Both the position numbers and the translations under genes were made by a program. The notes under the pieces were generated by a model. That model worked only from the letters and a program-made list of their open reading frames with translations. It was not told where the DNA came from and did no database searches. DNA of 64,000 nucleotides, taken from assembly GCF_039531695.1 (NCBI RefSeq), contig NZ_BAAAQN010000012.1, positions 62,001-126,000 of the forward strand, written 5' to 3'. The DNA is from Catenulispora yoronensis. GTDB lineage: Bacteria; Actinomycetota; Actinomycetes; Streptomycetales; Catenulisporaceae. Shown in pieces: positions 26,933 through 34,838 of the stretch. Numbering within the stretch: the stretch's first letter is position 1; each line of letters starts with the position of its first letter.

Positions 26933-27757
26933 CTACTCCCACTTGAAGGTCCGGGCGGCGGCCGCGATCGCGGCCACGGCCCAGGCGGCGAGGATACCGA
27001 CGTTGGCCCAGGGCAGTGTGGCACCGTGCTGGAGCACGTCGCGCAGGCCGTTGGTGAGGGCGGTGATCGGGAGGGCGTCGAGCACGGGGCGTACGCCGGA
27101 GGGGAACTTCGACAGCGGGATGATCACTCCGCCGCCGGCCAGCAGCAGCAGGAAGACGAAGTTCGCCAGGCCCAGGGTGGCCTCGGCGCGCAGGGTGCCG
27201 GCCATCAGCAGGCCCAGGCCCGCGAAGGTCCCGGTGGCCAGCACCACCAGCAGCACCACCGCCAGCGGGTCGCCGTGCGGCTGCCAGCCCATGGCCAGCG
27301 CGATGACCGAGAGCAGCGCGATCTGGATGGCCTCCACGCACAGCACGCACAGCGCCTTGGCCACCACCAGGCCCCAGCGGGGCAGCGGCGTGGCGCCCAT
27401 CCGCTTGAGCACGCCGTAGCGGCGCTCGAAGCCGGTGCCGATGGCCAGGCCGGTGAACGCCGTGGACAGCACCGCGGCGCCGAACAGGCCGGGGGTGTAG
27501 AAGTCGATGCGCTTGCCGGGCCCGTCGGTGGCGATCAGCGACTCCCCGGAGAACAGCACCATCATCAGCGCCGGGATCACGATGGTCAGCAGCAGCTGCT
27601 CCGGGTTGCGGAGCATCAGCCGGACCTCGTGCCCGGCCTGGGCCAGGATCATCCGGGACGCCGGGGCGGCGCCCGGCGCCGGGGCGAAGCTCAGCGGCGC
27701 GGCGGCGCGCGAGGCCTTCATGGCGCCGGTCTCGTCGGCGGAGGCGGTGGCGGTCAA
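26933..27757 (-). CDS. ABC-2 type transporter permease
   Basis: The 274-residue protein has six hydrophobic segments and the ABC-2 pattern: AGHEVRLMLRNPEQLLLTIVIPALMMVLF near the N-terminus (residues about 40-68) and GGGVIIPLSKFPSGVRPVLDALPITALTNGLRDVL near the C-terminus. The TTG at 27757 overlaps the ATPase stop (TTGA) and follows GGGAAC; a later ATG at 27721 is an alternative. It pairs with the ATPase upstream. This pair is a constant neighbour of ctaA in streptomycetes, and a link to heme or cytochrome assembly is only inferred. Confidence 0.88.
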   Translation of the reverse strand: MTATASADETGAMKASRAAAPLSFAPAPGAAPASRMILAQAGHEVRLMLRNPEQLLLTIVIPALMMVLFSGESLIATDGPGKRIDFYTPGLFGAAVLSTAFTGLAIGTGFERRYGVLKRMGATPLPRWGLVVAKALCVLCVEAIQIALLSVIALAMGWQPHGDPLAVVLLVVLATGTFAGLGLLMAGTLRAEATLGLANFVFLLLLAGGGVIIPLSKFPSGVRPVLDALPITALTNGLRDVLQHGATLPWANVGILAAWAVAAIAAAARTFKWE

Positions 27758-28680
27758 CGGAGTTCCCGTCCGGTCAGATCGAGGAAGACGTCTTCGAGGG
27801 TACGGCGTCCCACGCTCAGCCCTTGCGGCATCACGTCCTTGGCGGCACACCACGCGGTCACCCGGGCCAGCACGTCCGGGGTGATGTCGCCGCCCACGGT
27901 GTAGCCGCCGGGCGGCTGCTCGACCGCGCTCAGGCCGGCCGGCAGCCCGGCCAGCAGGTCGGCCAGGTCCAGGCCGGGCGGGGCGGTGAAGCGGATCGCG
28001 GTGTCCGCGGTCCCGTTCGCGGCGGCCAGGCCGGCCGGGGTGTCGTGGGCGATGACCCGGCCGGCGTCGACGATCGCCACCGAGTCGGCCAGCCGCTCGG
28101 CCTCGTCGAGCAGGTGGGTGGTGAGCACCACGGTGACGCCGTCCCGGCGCAGCTGCTCGATCAGCTCCCAGGTGGCGTGCCGGGCCTGCACGTCCAGCCC
28201 GGCGGTCGGCTCGTCCAGGAACACCAGCTCCGGCCGCCCGACCACGGCCAGGGCCAGCGACAGGCGCTGCTGCTGGCCGCCGGAGAGCCGGCGGAACGGG
28301 GTGCGGCCGGCCGAGCCGAGCCCGAGGCGCTCGATCAGGGCGCCGGTGTCCAGGGGGTTCGCGTAGAGCTTGGCGGTGTGCTCCAGCATCTCCACCGCGC
28401 GCACGGTCGGGTAGATGCCGCCGGACTGGAGCATCACCCCGATCCGGGGCCGCAGCCGCTCCCCCTCGGCGACCGGGTCCAGCCCGAGGACGCGGACGGT
28501 GCCGCCGTCGGGCTTGCGGTAGCCCTCGCAGCACTCGATGGTCGAGGTCTTCCCGGCCCCGTTCGGGCCGAGTACGGCGGTGATGGTCCCGGTCTCCACT
28601 TGGAGGTTCAAGCCGTCCACCGCGGTCTTCGCGCCGTACCTCTTGACCAGGCCGGTCACTTCTACGGCTGGTTGTCCCAT
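27754..28680 (-). CDS. ABC transporter ATP-binding protein (ABC-2/DrrA type)
   Basis: The 308-residue ATPase has Walker A GPNGAGKTS, a Q-loop in VMLQSGGIYP, signature LSGGQQQRLS, Walker B LVFLDEPTAGLD and the H-loop His in TTHLLDEAE. A C-terminal ~90-residue extension ending RRTLEDVFLDLTGRELR is typical of DrrA/CcmA-like exporters. It is the first gene of the ATPase-permease-ctaA operon and starts 7 nt from a -10 box. In streptomycetes it normally diverges from sufR; here an 11-kb island separates them. Confidence 0.93.
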   Translation of the reverse strand: MGQPAVEVTGLVKRYGAKTAVDGLNLQVETGTITAVLGPNGAGKTSTIECCEGYRKPDGGTVRVLGLDPVAEGERLRPRIGVMLQSGGIYPTVRAVEMLEHTAKLYANPLDTGALIERLGLGSAGRTPFRRLSGGQQQRLSLALAVVGRPELVFLDEPTAGLDVQARHATWELIEQLRRDGVTVVLTTHLLDEAERLADSVAIVDAGRVIAHDTPAGLAAANGTADTAIRFTAPPGLDLADLLAGLPAGLSAVEQPPGGYTVGGDITPDVLARVTAWCAAKDVMPQGLSVGRRTLEDVFLDLTGRELR

Positions 28681-28687
28681 AGCGGAG

Positions 28688-28693
28688 ATTCTA
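28688..28693 (-). promoter_or_regulatory. -10 box of the ABC-ctaA operon, predicted leaderless
   Basis: On the minus strand TAGAAT is followed by 7 nt and the ATG at 28680, with no ribosome site. Confidence 0.5.
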
Positions 28694-29010
28694 CGAAGCC
28701 TCGGCGGGGTGCTCGGCGCCGGGTGACGATGTTATGTGCGCCACACGCTGCGCGGGAGGGCTGCGAGCGGCACCAGGACGTGGGAAAGCGCACATCGGAG
28801 GATGCGCGAGGGGGCCGCGCCGGCCGCCGGGAACACCGGTGGGAGGGGCCCGCGCCGGAAGTCGTCATGCCGACCCGCGACCCCCGGGCCACACTGGGAA
28901 GCGCCCGGATCCCGCGGATCCGTGGGAGTGCTCCATCGTCCCCGCCGTCCTGGTCGACGGCCATCGGCGCGATCGTTCACTGAACCGGTTGAGAAGATCA
29001 CTGGGCCGGT
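28694..29010. other. Gene-free junction between the ABC operon and the sugar locus
   Basis: Short open frames here have no family similarity or ribosome site. TGAACCGGTTGA at about 28979-28990 is a near-perfect palindrome (10 of 12) with a central CCGG, and CCGGTTCA recurs just before the lacI-type stop. It could be a LacI-family half-site cluster or the foot of a terminator. This is also the boundary where the sugar island interrupts the conserved block. Confidence 0.4.
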
Positions 29011-30042
29011 TCACGCCTTTCGCGCTGTGTAAGGGGCGCGGGTGCTCTCCCGCACGGTCAGCCGCGGGGTCGCCGTCCGCACGTCCCGCACCGACCCCGG
29101 TTCGTCGATCGCGGCCAGCAGCGTTGCCGCGACCTGGCCGCCCAGACCGAAGGTGTCGCGGCCCAGCGCCGTGACCGCCGGGTGCACGATGCGGGTGAGC
29201 AGGGAGTCCTCGAATGACACCACCGACAGCCCGGCCGGCACCGCCACGCCCATCTCCGCCGCCACCGCCAGGCCGGCGACCGCCATCACGTCCGAGTCGA
29301 AGATCACCGCGGTGGGGCGGCGCGGCCCGGCCAGCAGCGCGCGGGTCGCCGAGGCGCCCTGGGCGTCGCTGAAGTCGGTGGGCACCGAGAAGGCGTCGGC
29401 CAGGTGCAGGCGGCGGGCGCCGTCCTTCAGCGCCCGCATCCGGCGGCGGGTGTGGTGGAACGCCTCGTCGCCGGCGACGTGCGCGATCCGGCGGTGGCCG
29501 AGCGCGGCCAGGTAGTCGACCAGGGACAGCATCGCCTCGCGGTCGTCGGCCCAGACGCCGGGCAGCGTGCCGTGGCCGCTCGGGCCGCCGAGCACCACGG
29601 CCGGCACGCCCAGCTCCTCCAGCACCGGGACCCGCCGGTCGCGATAGTGCAGGTCCACCACGACGAAGCCGTCCACGTGCCGTTCGGAGGTCCAGCGCCG
29701 GTAGACCTCGATCTCGGCGGCGGTGTCCTCGACGATCATCAGGTGCAGCGCCACCGAGCGGGCCGAGAGCCCGGCTTGCAGCCCGGCGAGCAGCAGACCG
29801 AAGAACGGCTCGGCGCCGATGGTCTGCGCCGGCCTGGCCACCACCAGCCCGACGGCGTCGGCGCGGGCGCCGCCCAGGGCGCGCGCCGCCTTGTGCGGCC
29901 GCCAGTTCATCTCGGCGGCCGCCCGCAGGATGCGCTCGCGGGTGGCGGGACTTACCCCCGGGCGGTCGTTGAGCGCGAACGAGACGGCGCTCTTGGACAC
30001 GCCGGCCCGGCGGGCGATGTCGTCGATGGTCGGTCTGGTCAC
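29011..30042 (-). CDS. LacI-family repressor of the mannoside locus
   Basis: The 343-residue protein starts TRPTIDDIARRAGVSKSAVSFALNDRPGVSPATRERIL, a full LacI HTH plus hinge (residues 2-40, given as a region), followed by a periplasmic-binding-type effector domain with VGLVVARP, GFVVVDLHYRD, HRRIAHVAGDEAF and PAGLSVVSFEDS. GGGGGAACC stands before the GTG at 30042; the frame is open upstream without similarity. It diverges from the binding-protein gene over an operator-like palindrome, so it should control the sugar genes and respond to a mannoside or its product. Confidence 0.93.
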   Translation of the reverse strand: MTRPTIDDIARRAGVSKSAVSFALNDRPGVSPATRERILRAAAEMNWRPHKAARALGGARADAVGLVVARPAQTIGAEPFFGLLLAGLQAGLSARSVALHLMIVEDTAAEIEVYRRWTSERHVDGFVVVDLHYRDRRVPVLEELGVPAVVLGGPSGHGTLPGVWADDREAMLSLVDYLAALGHRRIAHVAGDEAFHHTRRRMRALKDGARRLHLADAFSVPTDFSDAQGASATRALLAGPRRPTAVIFDSDVMAVAGLAVAAEMGVAVPAGLSVVSFEDSLLTRIVHPAVTALGRDTFGLGGQVAATLLAAIDEPGSVRDVRTATPRLTVRESTRAPYTARKA

Positions 30043-30124
30043 GGTTCCCCCAGGGGTCGCTGCGGCGTGTCGGCCGCGGCGGCGAAAGGCGGTACGAGGC
30101 GGGCGGCGCTTTCCGGCGCGGCTC

Positions 30125-30153
30125 TTGACACCCCGGATCGAGCAGAGCATAGT
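30125..30153 (+). promoter_or_regulatory. Promoter of the sugar ABC operon
   Basis: TTGACA (30125-30130) and CATAGT (30148-30153) are exactly 17 bp apart, the best sigma-70-type promoter in the window. The start point should fall near 30160, at the edge of the LacI operator. Confidence 0.7.
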
Positions 30154-30159
30154 CCCCAT

Positions 30160-30179
30160 TTACTAGAGCGGTTTAGTAA
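30160..30179. promoter_or_regulatory. LacI-family operator
   Basis: TTACTA and TAGTAA arms flank an 8-bp centre containing the C-G step usual for LacI operators. On the minus strand it reads ACTAAACCGCTCTAGT within the palindrome. It lies at +1 of the downstream promoter, a classic roadblock position. Confidence 0.7.
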
Positions 30180-30266
30180 TCTCTCGGCAATCAGCTCCGC
30201 ACTCCTGAACGACCCGAACGCTCCATTGAAGATCCCCTCACACTGCGAAGATCGGGAGTCATCACC

Positions 30267-31568
30267 ATGCGCAGGACCACCGCGGTATCCGCTATAGCCG
30301 TGGCCGCGACGTTGCTGACCGCCGGCTGCGGCGTCGGCAGCAAGGCGTCGACGAAGGACGCCGACCGGACCGTCGCCACCACCGCGGCGCTGTCGGGCTC
30401 CATCACGTTCCAGACGTGGTCGTTGAAGAACGACAAGTTCACGCCGTACTTCACCAAGCTGATCGCGGACTTCAAGGCGGCGCACCCGGGCACCGACGTC
30501 AACTGGATCGACCAGCCCGGCGACGGCTACCCGACCAAGGTCACCAGCCAGGTGGCCACCGGCAGCCTGCCGGACGTGATCAACCTGCCGCCGGACATCG
30601 CGCACGCGGTGGCCAAGACCGGCAACCTGCTGGACTTGAGGAAGAACGTCCCGACGCTGGACACCGACTGGGTCAAGAGCGGCCTGAACGCCTACAGCTA
30701 CCAGGACATCGACAAGGCGGGCTCGAACTTCGGCTTCCCCTGGTACCTCGGTACCGACGTGAGCTACTGGAACAAGGCGCTGATGGCCAAGGACGGCCTG
30801 GACGCCACCAAGCCCCCGAAGACCTTCGACGAGCTGGTCGCGCAGGCCAAGACCATGCACGACAACTCCGGCGGCAAGGACTACCTGATGTCCCGGGCCC
30901 CGGGCCTGTCGGACATCGCCAACACCGGCACCAAGCTGCTCAGCGACGACGGCACGAAGTTCGCCTTCAACACCGACCCGGCCGCGGCGATGCTGGACAA
31001 GTACACCCAGGCCTACAAGGCCGGCTACCTGCCCTCCAACGTCCTGGACAACGCCTACGAGGGCAACTCGGCGCTGTTCAGCAAGCAGCAGGTGGCCTGG
31101 ACCACCGGCGGCGGCAACCTGATCACCAGCCTGAAGCAGGACAACCCGTCGCTGGCCGAGAACGTCCTGCCCTCGCCGGCGCTGGACACCGCGCCGCTCT
31201 ACGTGCAGGGCCTGTCGGTGGCCAGCAGGAGCAAGAACCTGCCGCTGGCCCTGGCCTTCGCCGAGTTCGTCACGAACAACGAGAACCAGGTCGCGTTCAT
31301 CAAGCTGGCCCCGGGCTTCCTGCCCGGCTCGGCCGCCTCCGCCGACGACCCGGAGTACAGCAAGAGCGACGGCACGCCGCAGGGTGACGCCTCGGTGATC
31401 GCGTACAAGGATCTGACCACCGCGGTGAACTTCACGCCGCCGATCTGGACCGACGCGATGAACACCGTCCTGAACCAGGAGATCGCCAAGGCGATGACCG
31501 GCAAGGAGTCCGCCAAGCAGGCGCTGGACAACACCGTCAACCAGGCGAACGCGCTGCTCAGCCAGTGA
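30267..31568 (+). CDS. Carbohydrate ABC transporter substrate-binding lipoprotein
   Basis: The 433-residue family 1 extracellular binding protein has a lipoprotein signal ending LLTAGC, so Cys21 is the lipidated N-terminus. ITFQTWSLKNDKFTPYFTKLIADFKAAHPG begins the mature lobe (about residues 50-80), and QVATGSLPDVINLPPDIAHAVAKTGNLLDL is the hinge region seen in sugar binders. GGGAG is 9 nt before the ATG. It heads the LacI-controlled operon. The two cytoplasmic glycosidases downstream suggest the ligand is a manno-oligosaccharide. No cognate ATPase is encoded here; a shared MsiK-type ATPase is the likely partner. Confidence 0.93.
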   Translation: MRRTTAVSAIAVAATLLTAGCGVGSKASTKDADRTVATTAALSGSITFQTWSLKNDKFTPYFTKLIADFKAAHPGTDVNWIDQPGDGYPTKVTSQVATGSLPDVINLPPDIAHAVAKTGNLLDLRKNVPTLDTDWVKSGLNAYSYQDIDKAGSNFGFPWYLGTDVSYWNKALMAKDGLDATKPPKTFDELVAQAKTMHDNSGGKDYLMSRAPGLSDIANTGTKLLSDDGTKFAFNTDPAAAMLDKYTQAYKAGYLPSNVLDNAYEGNSALFSKQQVAWTTGGGNLITSLKQDNPSLAENVLPSPALDTAPLYVQGLSVASRSKNLPLALAFAEFVTNNENQVAFIKLAPGFLPGSAASADDPEYSKSDGTPQGDASVIAYKDLTTAVNFTPPIWTDAMNTVLNQEIAKAMTGKESAKQALDNTVNQANALLSQ

Positions 31569-31618
31569 GCTCGGCTCTCCCGTCCTGATTTCTCGAGAGA
31601 AGAGTGAAGAGGAAGCCG

Positions 31619-32500
31619 ATGAGGTCCCACCGGTTCTACACGCCCTGGCTGTTGATGCTCCCGGCGCTGATCTGGCTCGCGCTGTTCAGCGTGTGGCCGG
31701 CCGTCAACACGATCACGTTGTCGTTCACCAACGTGCACCAGCTGACCGGTGGGCACTTCATCGGCCTCAAGAACTACTGGCTGCTCTGGCACGACCCGCA
31801 CATCCGGGACGCGGTGGTGAACACGATCATCTTCATGGTGGTCTGCGTCCCGCTGCTGACCGTGCTGCCGCTGCTGCTGGCCCTGCTGGTGCAGCGGCAG
31901 ATCCCCGGCATCGCCTTCTTCCGGACCGCGTTCTACTTCCCGGTCATCGCCTCGGCGGTGACCGTGGCGCTGATCTGGAAGTGGCTGCTCGACGACCGCG
32001 GCCTGATCAACAACCTGGCGCAGTCGCTGGGCTTCCTGCACAAGACCATCCCGTTCCTGACCGACCGTTGGCTGCTGCTGCTGTCCGCGGTGGCGCTGAC
32101 CGTGTGGAAGGGACTGGGCTACTACATGGTGCTGTACATGTCCGCGCTCGGCAGCGTGCGCCGGGACCTGCACGAGGCGGCCGCGGTGGACGGCGCCGGG
32201 TCGGTGCGCCGGTTCTGGAGCGTCACCGTGCCCGGGGTGCGCGGCACCATGATCCTGATCTCCGTGCTGATCGCGGTGAACGCGATGCGGGTGTTCACCG
32301 AGCTCTACATCCTCGGCGGCCGCACCGGCGGCGTCGGCGGCCAGGACGTCTCGATCGTGATGCTGGTCCAGCAGGCCGCCTCCGGCAGCGACGGCCGCCT
32401 CGGCTACGCCAGCGCCATCAGCGTGTTCCTGTTCTTCCTGACCGCGATCCCGCTGCTGTTCCTCACCCGCCTGAACAAGCACGCGCAGGAGGAATCCTGA
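31619..32500 (+). CDS. Sugar ABC transporter permease (MalF type)
   Basis: A ~293-residue, six-TM permease with the cytoplasmic EAA loop EAAAVDGAGSVRRFWSVTVPGVRG, which contacts the ATPase. AGAGGAAG about 6 nt upstream supports the ATG at 31619; a GTG at 31604 would add five residues. Its TGA shares one base with the next gene's ATG (TGATG), so the two permeases are coupled. Confidence 0.94.
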   Translation: MRSHRFYTPWLLMLPALIWLALFSVWPAVNTITLSFTNVHQLTGGHFIGLKNYWLLWHDPHIRDAVVNTIIFMVVCVPLLTVLPLLLALLVQRQIPGIAFFRTAFYFPVIASAVTVALIWKWLLDDRGLINNLAQSLGFLHKTIPFLTDRWLLLLSAVALTVWKGLGYYMVLYMSALGSVRRDLHEAAAVDGAGSVRRFWSVTVPGVRGTMILISVLIAVNAMRVFTELYILGGRTGGVGGQDVSIVMLVQQAASGSDGRLGYASAISVFLFFLTAIPLLFLTRLNKHAQEES

Positions 32501-33435
32501 TGACCGCGACCACCGCCGACGAGCCCCGCGAGCTCCAGGAGCGCCGCGTCGCACCGCGCGGGCGCGCGCTGCCCCATCCCGACCGCAAGGGCCGCTCGCC
32601 GATCTTCGACGCGCCGACCCGGACCGGTCTGGTCTTCCGCTACCTCATCCTGACGATCGTGCTGCTGGTCTCGATCGGCCCCATGCTGTGGGAGCTGTCG
32701 ACCGCGCTGAAAAGCAAGACCGAGGACGTCTTCACCCAGAGCATCCACCTGCTGCCGCGGCACCCGACGCTGGACAACTTCGGCCAGGTGCAGCGGACCA
32801 TCCCGGTCTGGCACTTCGCGGTCAACTCGCTGACCGTGGCGTTCGTCAACGTCGCCGGCAACGTCGTCGGCGCCACCCTGGCCGGGTACGTGCTCGCGCG
32901 GCTGAAGTTCAAGGGCCGCAAGCTGCTGCTCGGGGTGTTCGTCTCGACGCTGATCCTGCCCGCCGAGGTCACGATCATCTCCAAGTTCCAGTTCATCACC
33001 AACCTGGGCCTGGGCGACACGCTGCTGGGCGTCTGCCTGCCGGACATGATCGCGATGACCAACGTGCTGCTGATGCGCAACGCGTTCCTGGCGCTGCCCA
33101 AGGAGGTCGAGGAGGCCGCGATCATCGACGGCGCCAACGCCGTGCAGCGGCTGCGGTTCATCGGCATCCCGGCAGTCAAGGGCGTGCTCAGCGTCATCTC
33201 GATCTTCGCCTTCATCGGCGCCTGGGACGACTTCTTGTGGCCGCTGTTGGTGCTCCAGACCCCGGACAAGCTCACGCTGACCGTCGGCCTGTCCTATCTG
33301 GACGGCCAGTGGTCCCACGACCCGCGGGTGATCGCGGCCGGCACGATGATCGCGCTGATCCCGATCCTGGCGCTGTTCCTGGGCTTGCAGCGGTACTTCT
33401 TCCGCGGAGTGGCCGAGGGCGCCATCAAGGGCTGA
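32500..33435 (+). CDS. Sugar ABC transporter permease (MalG type)
   Basis: A 311-residue, six-TM permease with EAA loop VEEAAIIDGANAVQRLRFIGIPAVKG and the MalG-like C-terminus ending RGVAEGAIKG. AGGAGGAA lies just before the ATG at 32500. A ~40-residue polar N-terminal tail precedes TM1. It forms the membrane pore with the upstream permease. Confidence 0.94.
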   Translation: MTATTADEPRELQERRVAPRGRALPHPDRKGRSPIFDAPTRTGLVFRYLILTIVLLVSIGPMLWELSTALKSKTEDVFTQSIHLLPRHPTLDNFGQVQRTIPVWHFAVNSLTVAFVNVAGNVVGATLAGYVLARLKFKGRKLLLGVFVSTLILPAEVTIISKFQFITNLGLGDTLLGVCLPDMIAMTNVLLMRNAFLALPKEVEEAAIIDGANAVQRLRFIGIPAVKGVLSVISIFAFIGAWDDFLWPLLVLQTPDKLTLTVGLSYLDGQWSHDPRVIAAGTMIALIPILALFLGLQRYFFRGVAEGAIKG

Positions 33436-33480
33436 TCCGGCTGATCCGCGCCCGGCGTCCCGGGCCTTCGCACCGCACCG

Positions 33481-33532
33481 AGCACGCGTACCCAGCACCC
33501 GCACCCAGCACGCGTACCCAGCACACGCACAC
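33481..33532. repeat. Two-copy ~26-bp direct repeat
   Basis: AGCACGCGTACCCAGCAC begins two adjacent copies at 33481 and 33507 in the 119-bp gap before the glycosidase gene. It may mark a duplication at an operon joint; no promoter or hairpin is clear. Confidence 0.75.
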
Positions 33533-33554
33533 TCACAAGGGACCAGCCCCGGAT

Positions 33555-34838
33555 ATGACCGCAGACCCGCAGGCTCCGGCCGCCGCCCCGCGCTTCGGCG
33601 TCAACTACACCCCGAGCGCCGGGTGGTTCCACCACTGGCTCGACTTCGACCTCGACGCCGTGCGCGCCGACCTGGACTCGATCGCCGCGCTGGGCCTGGA
33701 CCACGTGCGGGTGTTCCCGCTGTGGCCGCTGTTCCAGCCCAACCGCACGCTGATCCGCCCGCGCGCGGTGGAGCAGCTGGTGGCGCTGGCCGACGCCGCG
33801 GGGGAGCGCGGGCTGGACGTCAACGTCGACGGCCTCCAGGGCCACCTGTCCAGCTTCGACTTCCAGCCGTCCTGGATCACCAGCTGGCACCGCCGGAACA
33901 TGTTCACCGACCCGGACGTCCTGGCCGGGGAGGCCGAGTACCTGCGCACCCTGGCCGCGGCGCTGGCCGACCGGCCCCACTTCATCGGCCTGACGCTGGG
34001 CAACGAGACCAACCAGTTCTCCGGCGACCCGCACCCGGACCCCGACCGGATCACCCCCGCGCAGGCCGCCGCCTGGCTGGACCGGATGCTCGAGGCCTGC
34101 GAGCAGGGCGCCCCGGGCAAGTTCCACCTGCACTGTTCCTATGACGCCGCCTGGTACCTCGACGACCATCCGTTCACCCCGGCGCACTCCGCCCGGCAGG
34201 GCGCCGCGACCACGATCCACTCCTGGGTGTTCAACGGCACCCAGCAGCGCTACGGCTCGGACTCCACGGCCGTGGCGCACCACGCCGAGTACCTGATCGA
34301 ACTCTCGAAGGCCTGGGCCGTGGACCCGCACCGGCCGGTGTGGCTCCAGGAGGTCGGGGCGCCGCAGCCGCACATCCCGGCCGACCGGGCCGCCGAGTTC
34401 ACCCGGGCCACCGTGGCCCACGCCCTGGACTGCCCGGACCTGTGGGGGATCACCTGGTGGTGCTCGCACGACGTGGACCGCGCGCTGGCCGACTTCCCGG
34501 AGCTGGAGTACAGCCTGGGGCTGCTGACCACGGGCCGCGAGCCCAAGCCGGCCGGGCTGGAGCTGGCGAAGATCGCCGGCCAGACCCGCGCGCACTGGAC
34601 GCCGCCGGCCCCGCGCACCACCGCGCTGGCCGTCGATCTGCCCGAGGCCGTGACGGCGCGCGCCGTCTGCGCGCCCGGCGGGAGTTTCTACGAGGCCTAC
34701 ATGCGCCTGCTGGAGGTCGGTGTGCGCCCGGCCGTGGTGCTGGAAGGCCTCGCCGAGGATAAGAATCATCTGACTGCACGCGGCATCACCGAGGTGCTGA
34801 CGGTCGAGGACGTTTGGAGCAATCGCGATGCACGATAA
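33555..34838 (+). CDS. GH-A clan glycoside hydrolase, likely GH5-type beta-mannosidase
   Basis: The 427-residue TIM-barrel hydrolase lacks a signal peptide, so it acts in the cytoplasm. GVNYTPSAGWFHHW starts the barrel and HVRVFPLWPLFQPN follows. The acid/base Glu151 is in LGNETNQF and the nucleophile Glu266 is in VWLQEVGAPQ, the clan GH-A arrangement. ITWWCSHDVDRAL forms strand eight, and a ~65-residue C-terminal domain follows. Pairing with a GH38 alpha-mannosidase and an importer resembles bifidobacterial N-glycan loci, where a GH5 subfamily 18 enzyme cleaves Man-beta-1,4-GlcNAc. Beta-mannosidase is thus inferred, not shown. The stop overlaps the GH38 start by 11 nt. Confidence 0.82.
   Translation: MTADPQAPAAAPRFGVNYTPSAGWFHHWLDFDLDAVRADLDSIAALGLDHVRVFPLWPLFQPNRTLIRPRAVEQLVALADAAGERGLDVNVDGLQGHLSSFDFQPSWITSWHRRNMFTDPDVLAGEAEYLRTLAAALADRPHFIGLTLGNETNQFSGDPHPDPDRITPAQAAAWLDRMLEACEQGAPGKFHLHCSYDAAWYLDDHPFTPAHSARQGAATTIHSWVFNGTQQRYGSDSTAVAHHAEYLIELSKAWAVDPHRPVWLQEVGAPQPHIPADRAAEFTRATVAHALDCPDLWGITWWCSHDVDRALADFPELEYSLGLLTTGREPKPAGLELAKIAGQTRAHWTPPAPRTTALAVDLPEAVTARAVCAPGGSFYEAYMRLLEVGVRPAVVLEGLAEDKNHLTARGITEVLTVEDVWSNRDAR

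Noticed and set aside
28662..28964. Small coding frames between the ABC ATPase and lacI
   Set aside because: Overlapping frames on both strands without ribosome sites or recognisable domains.
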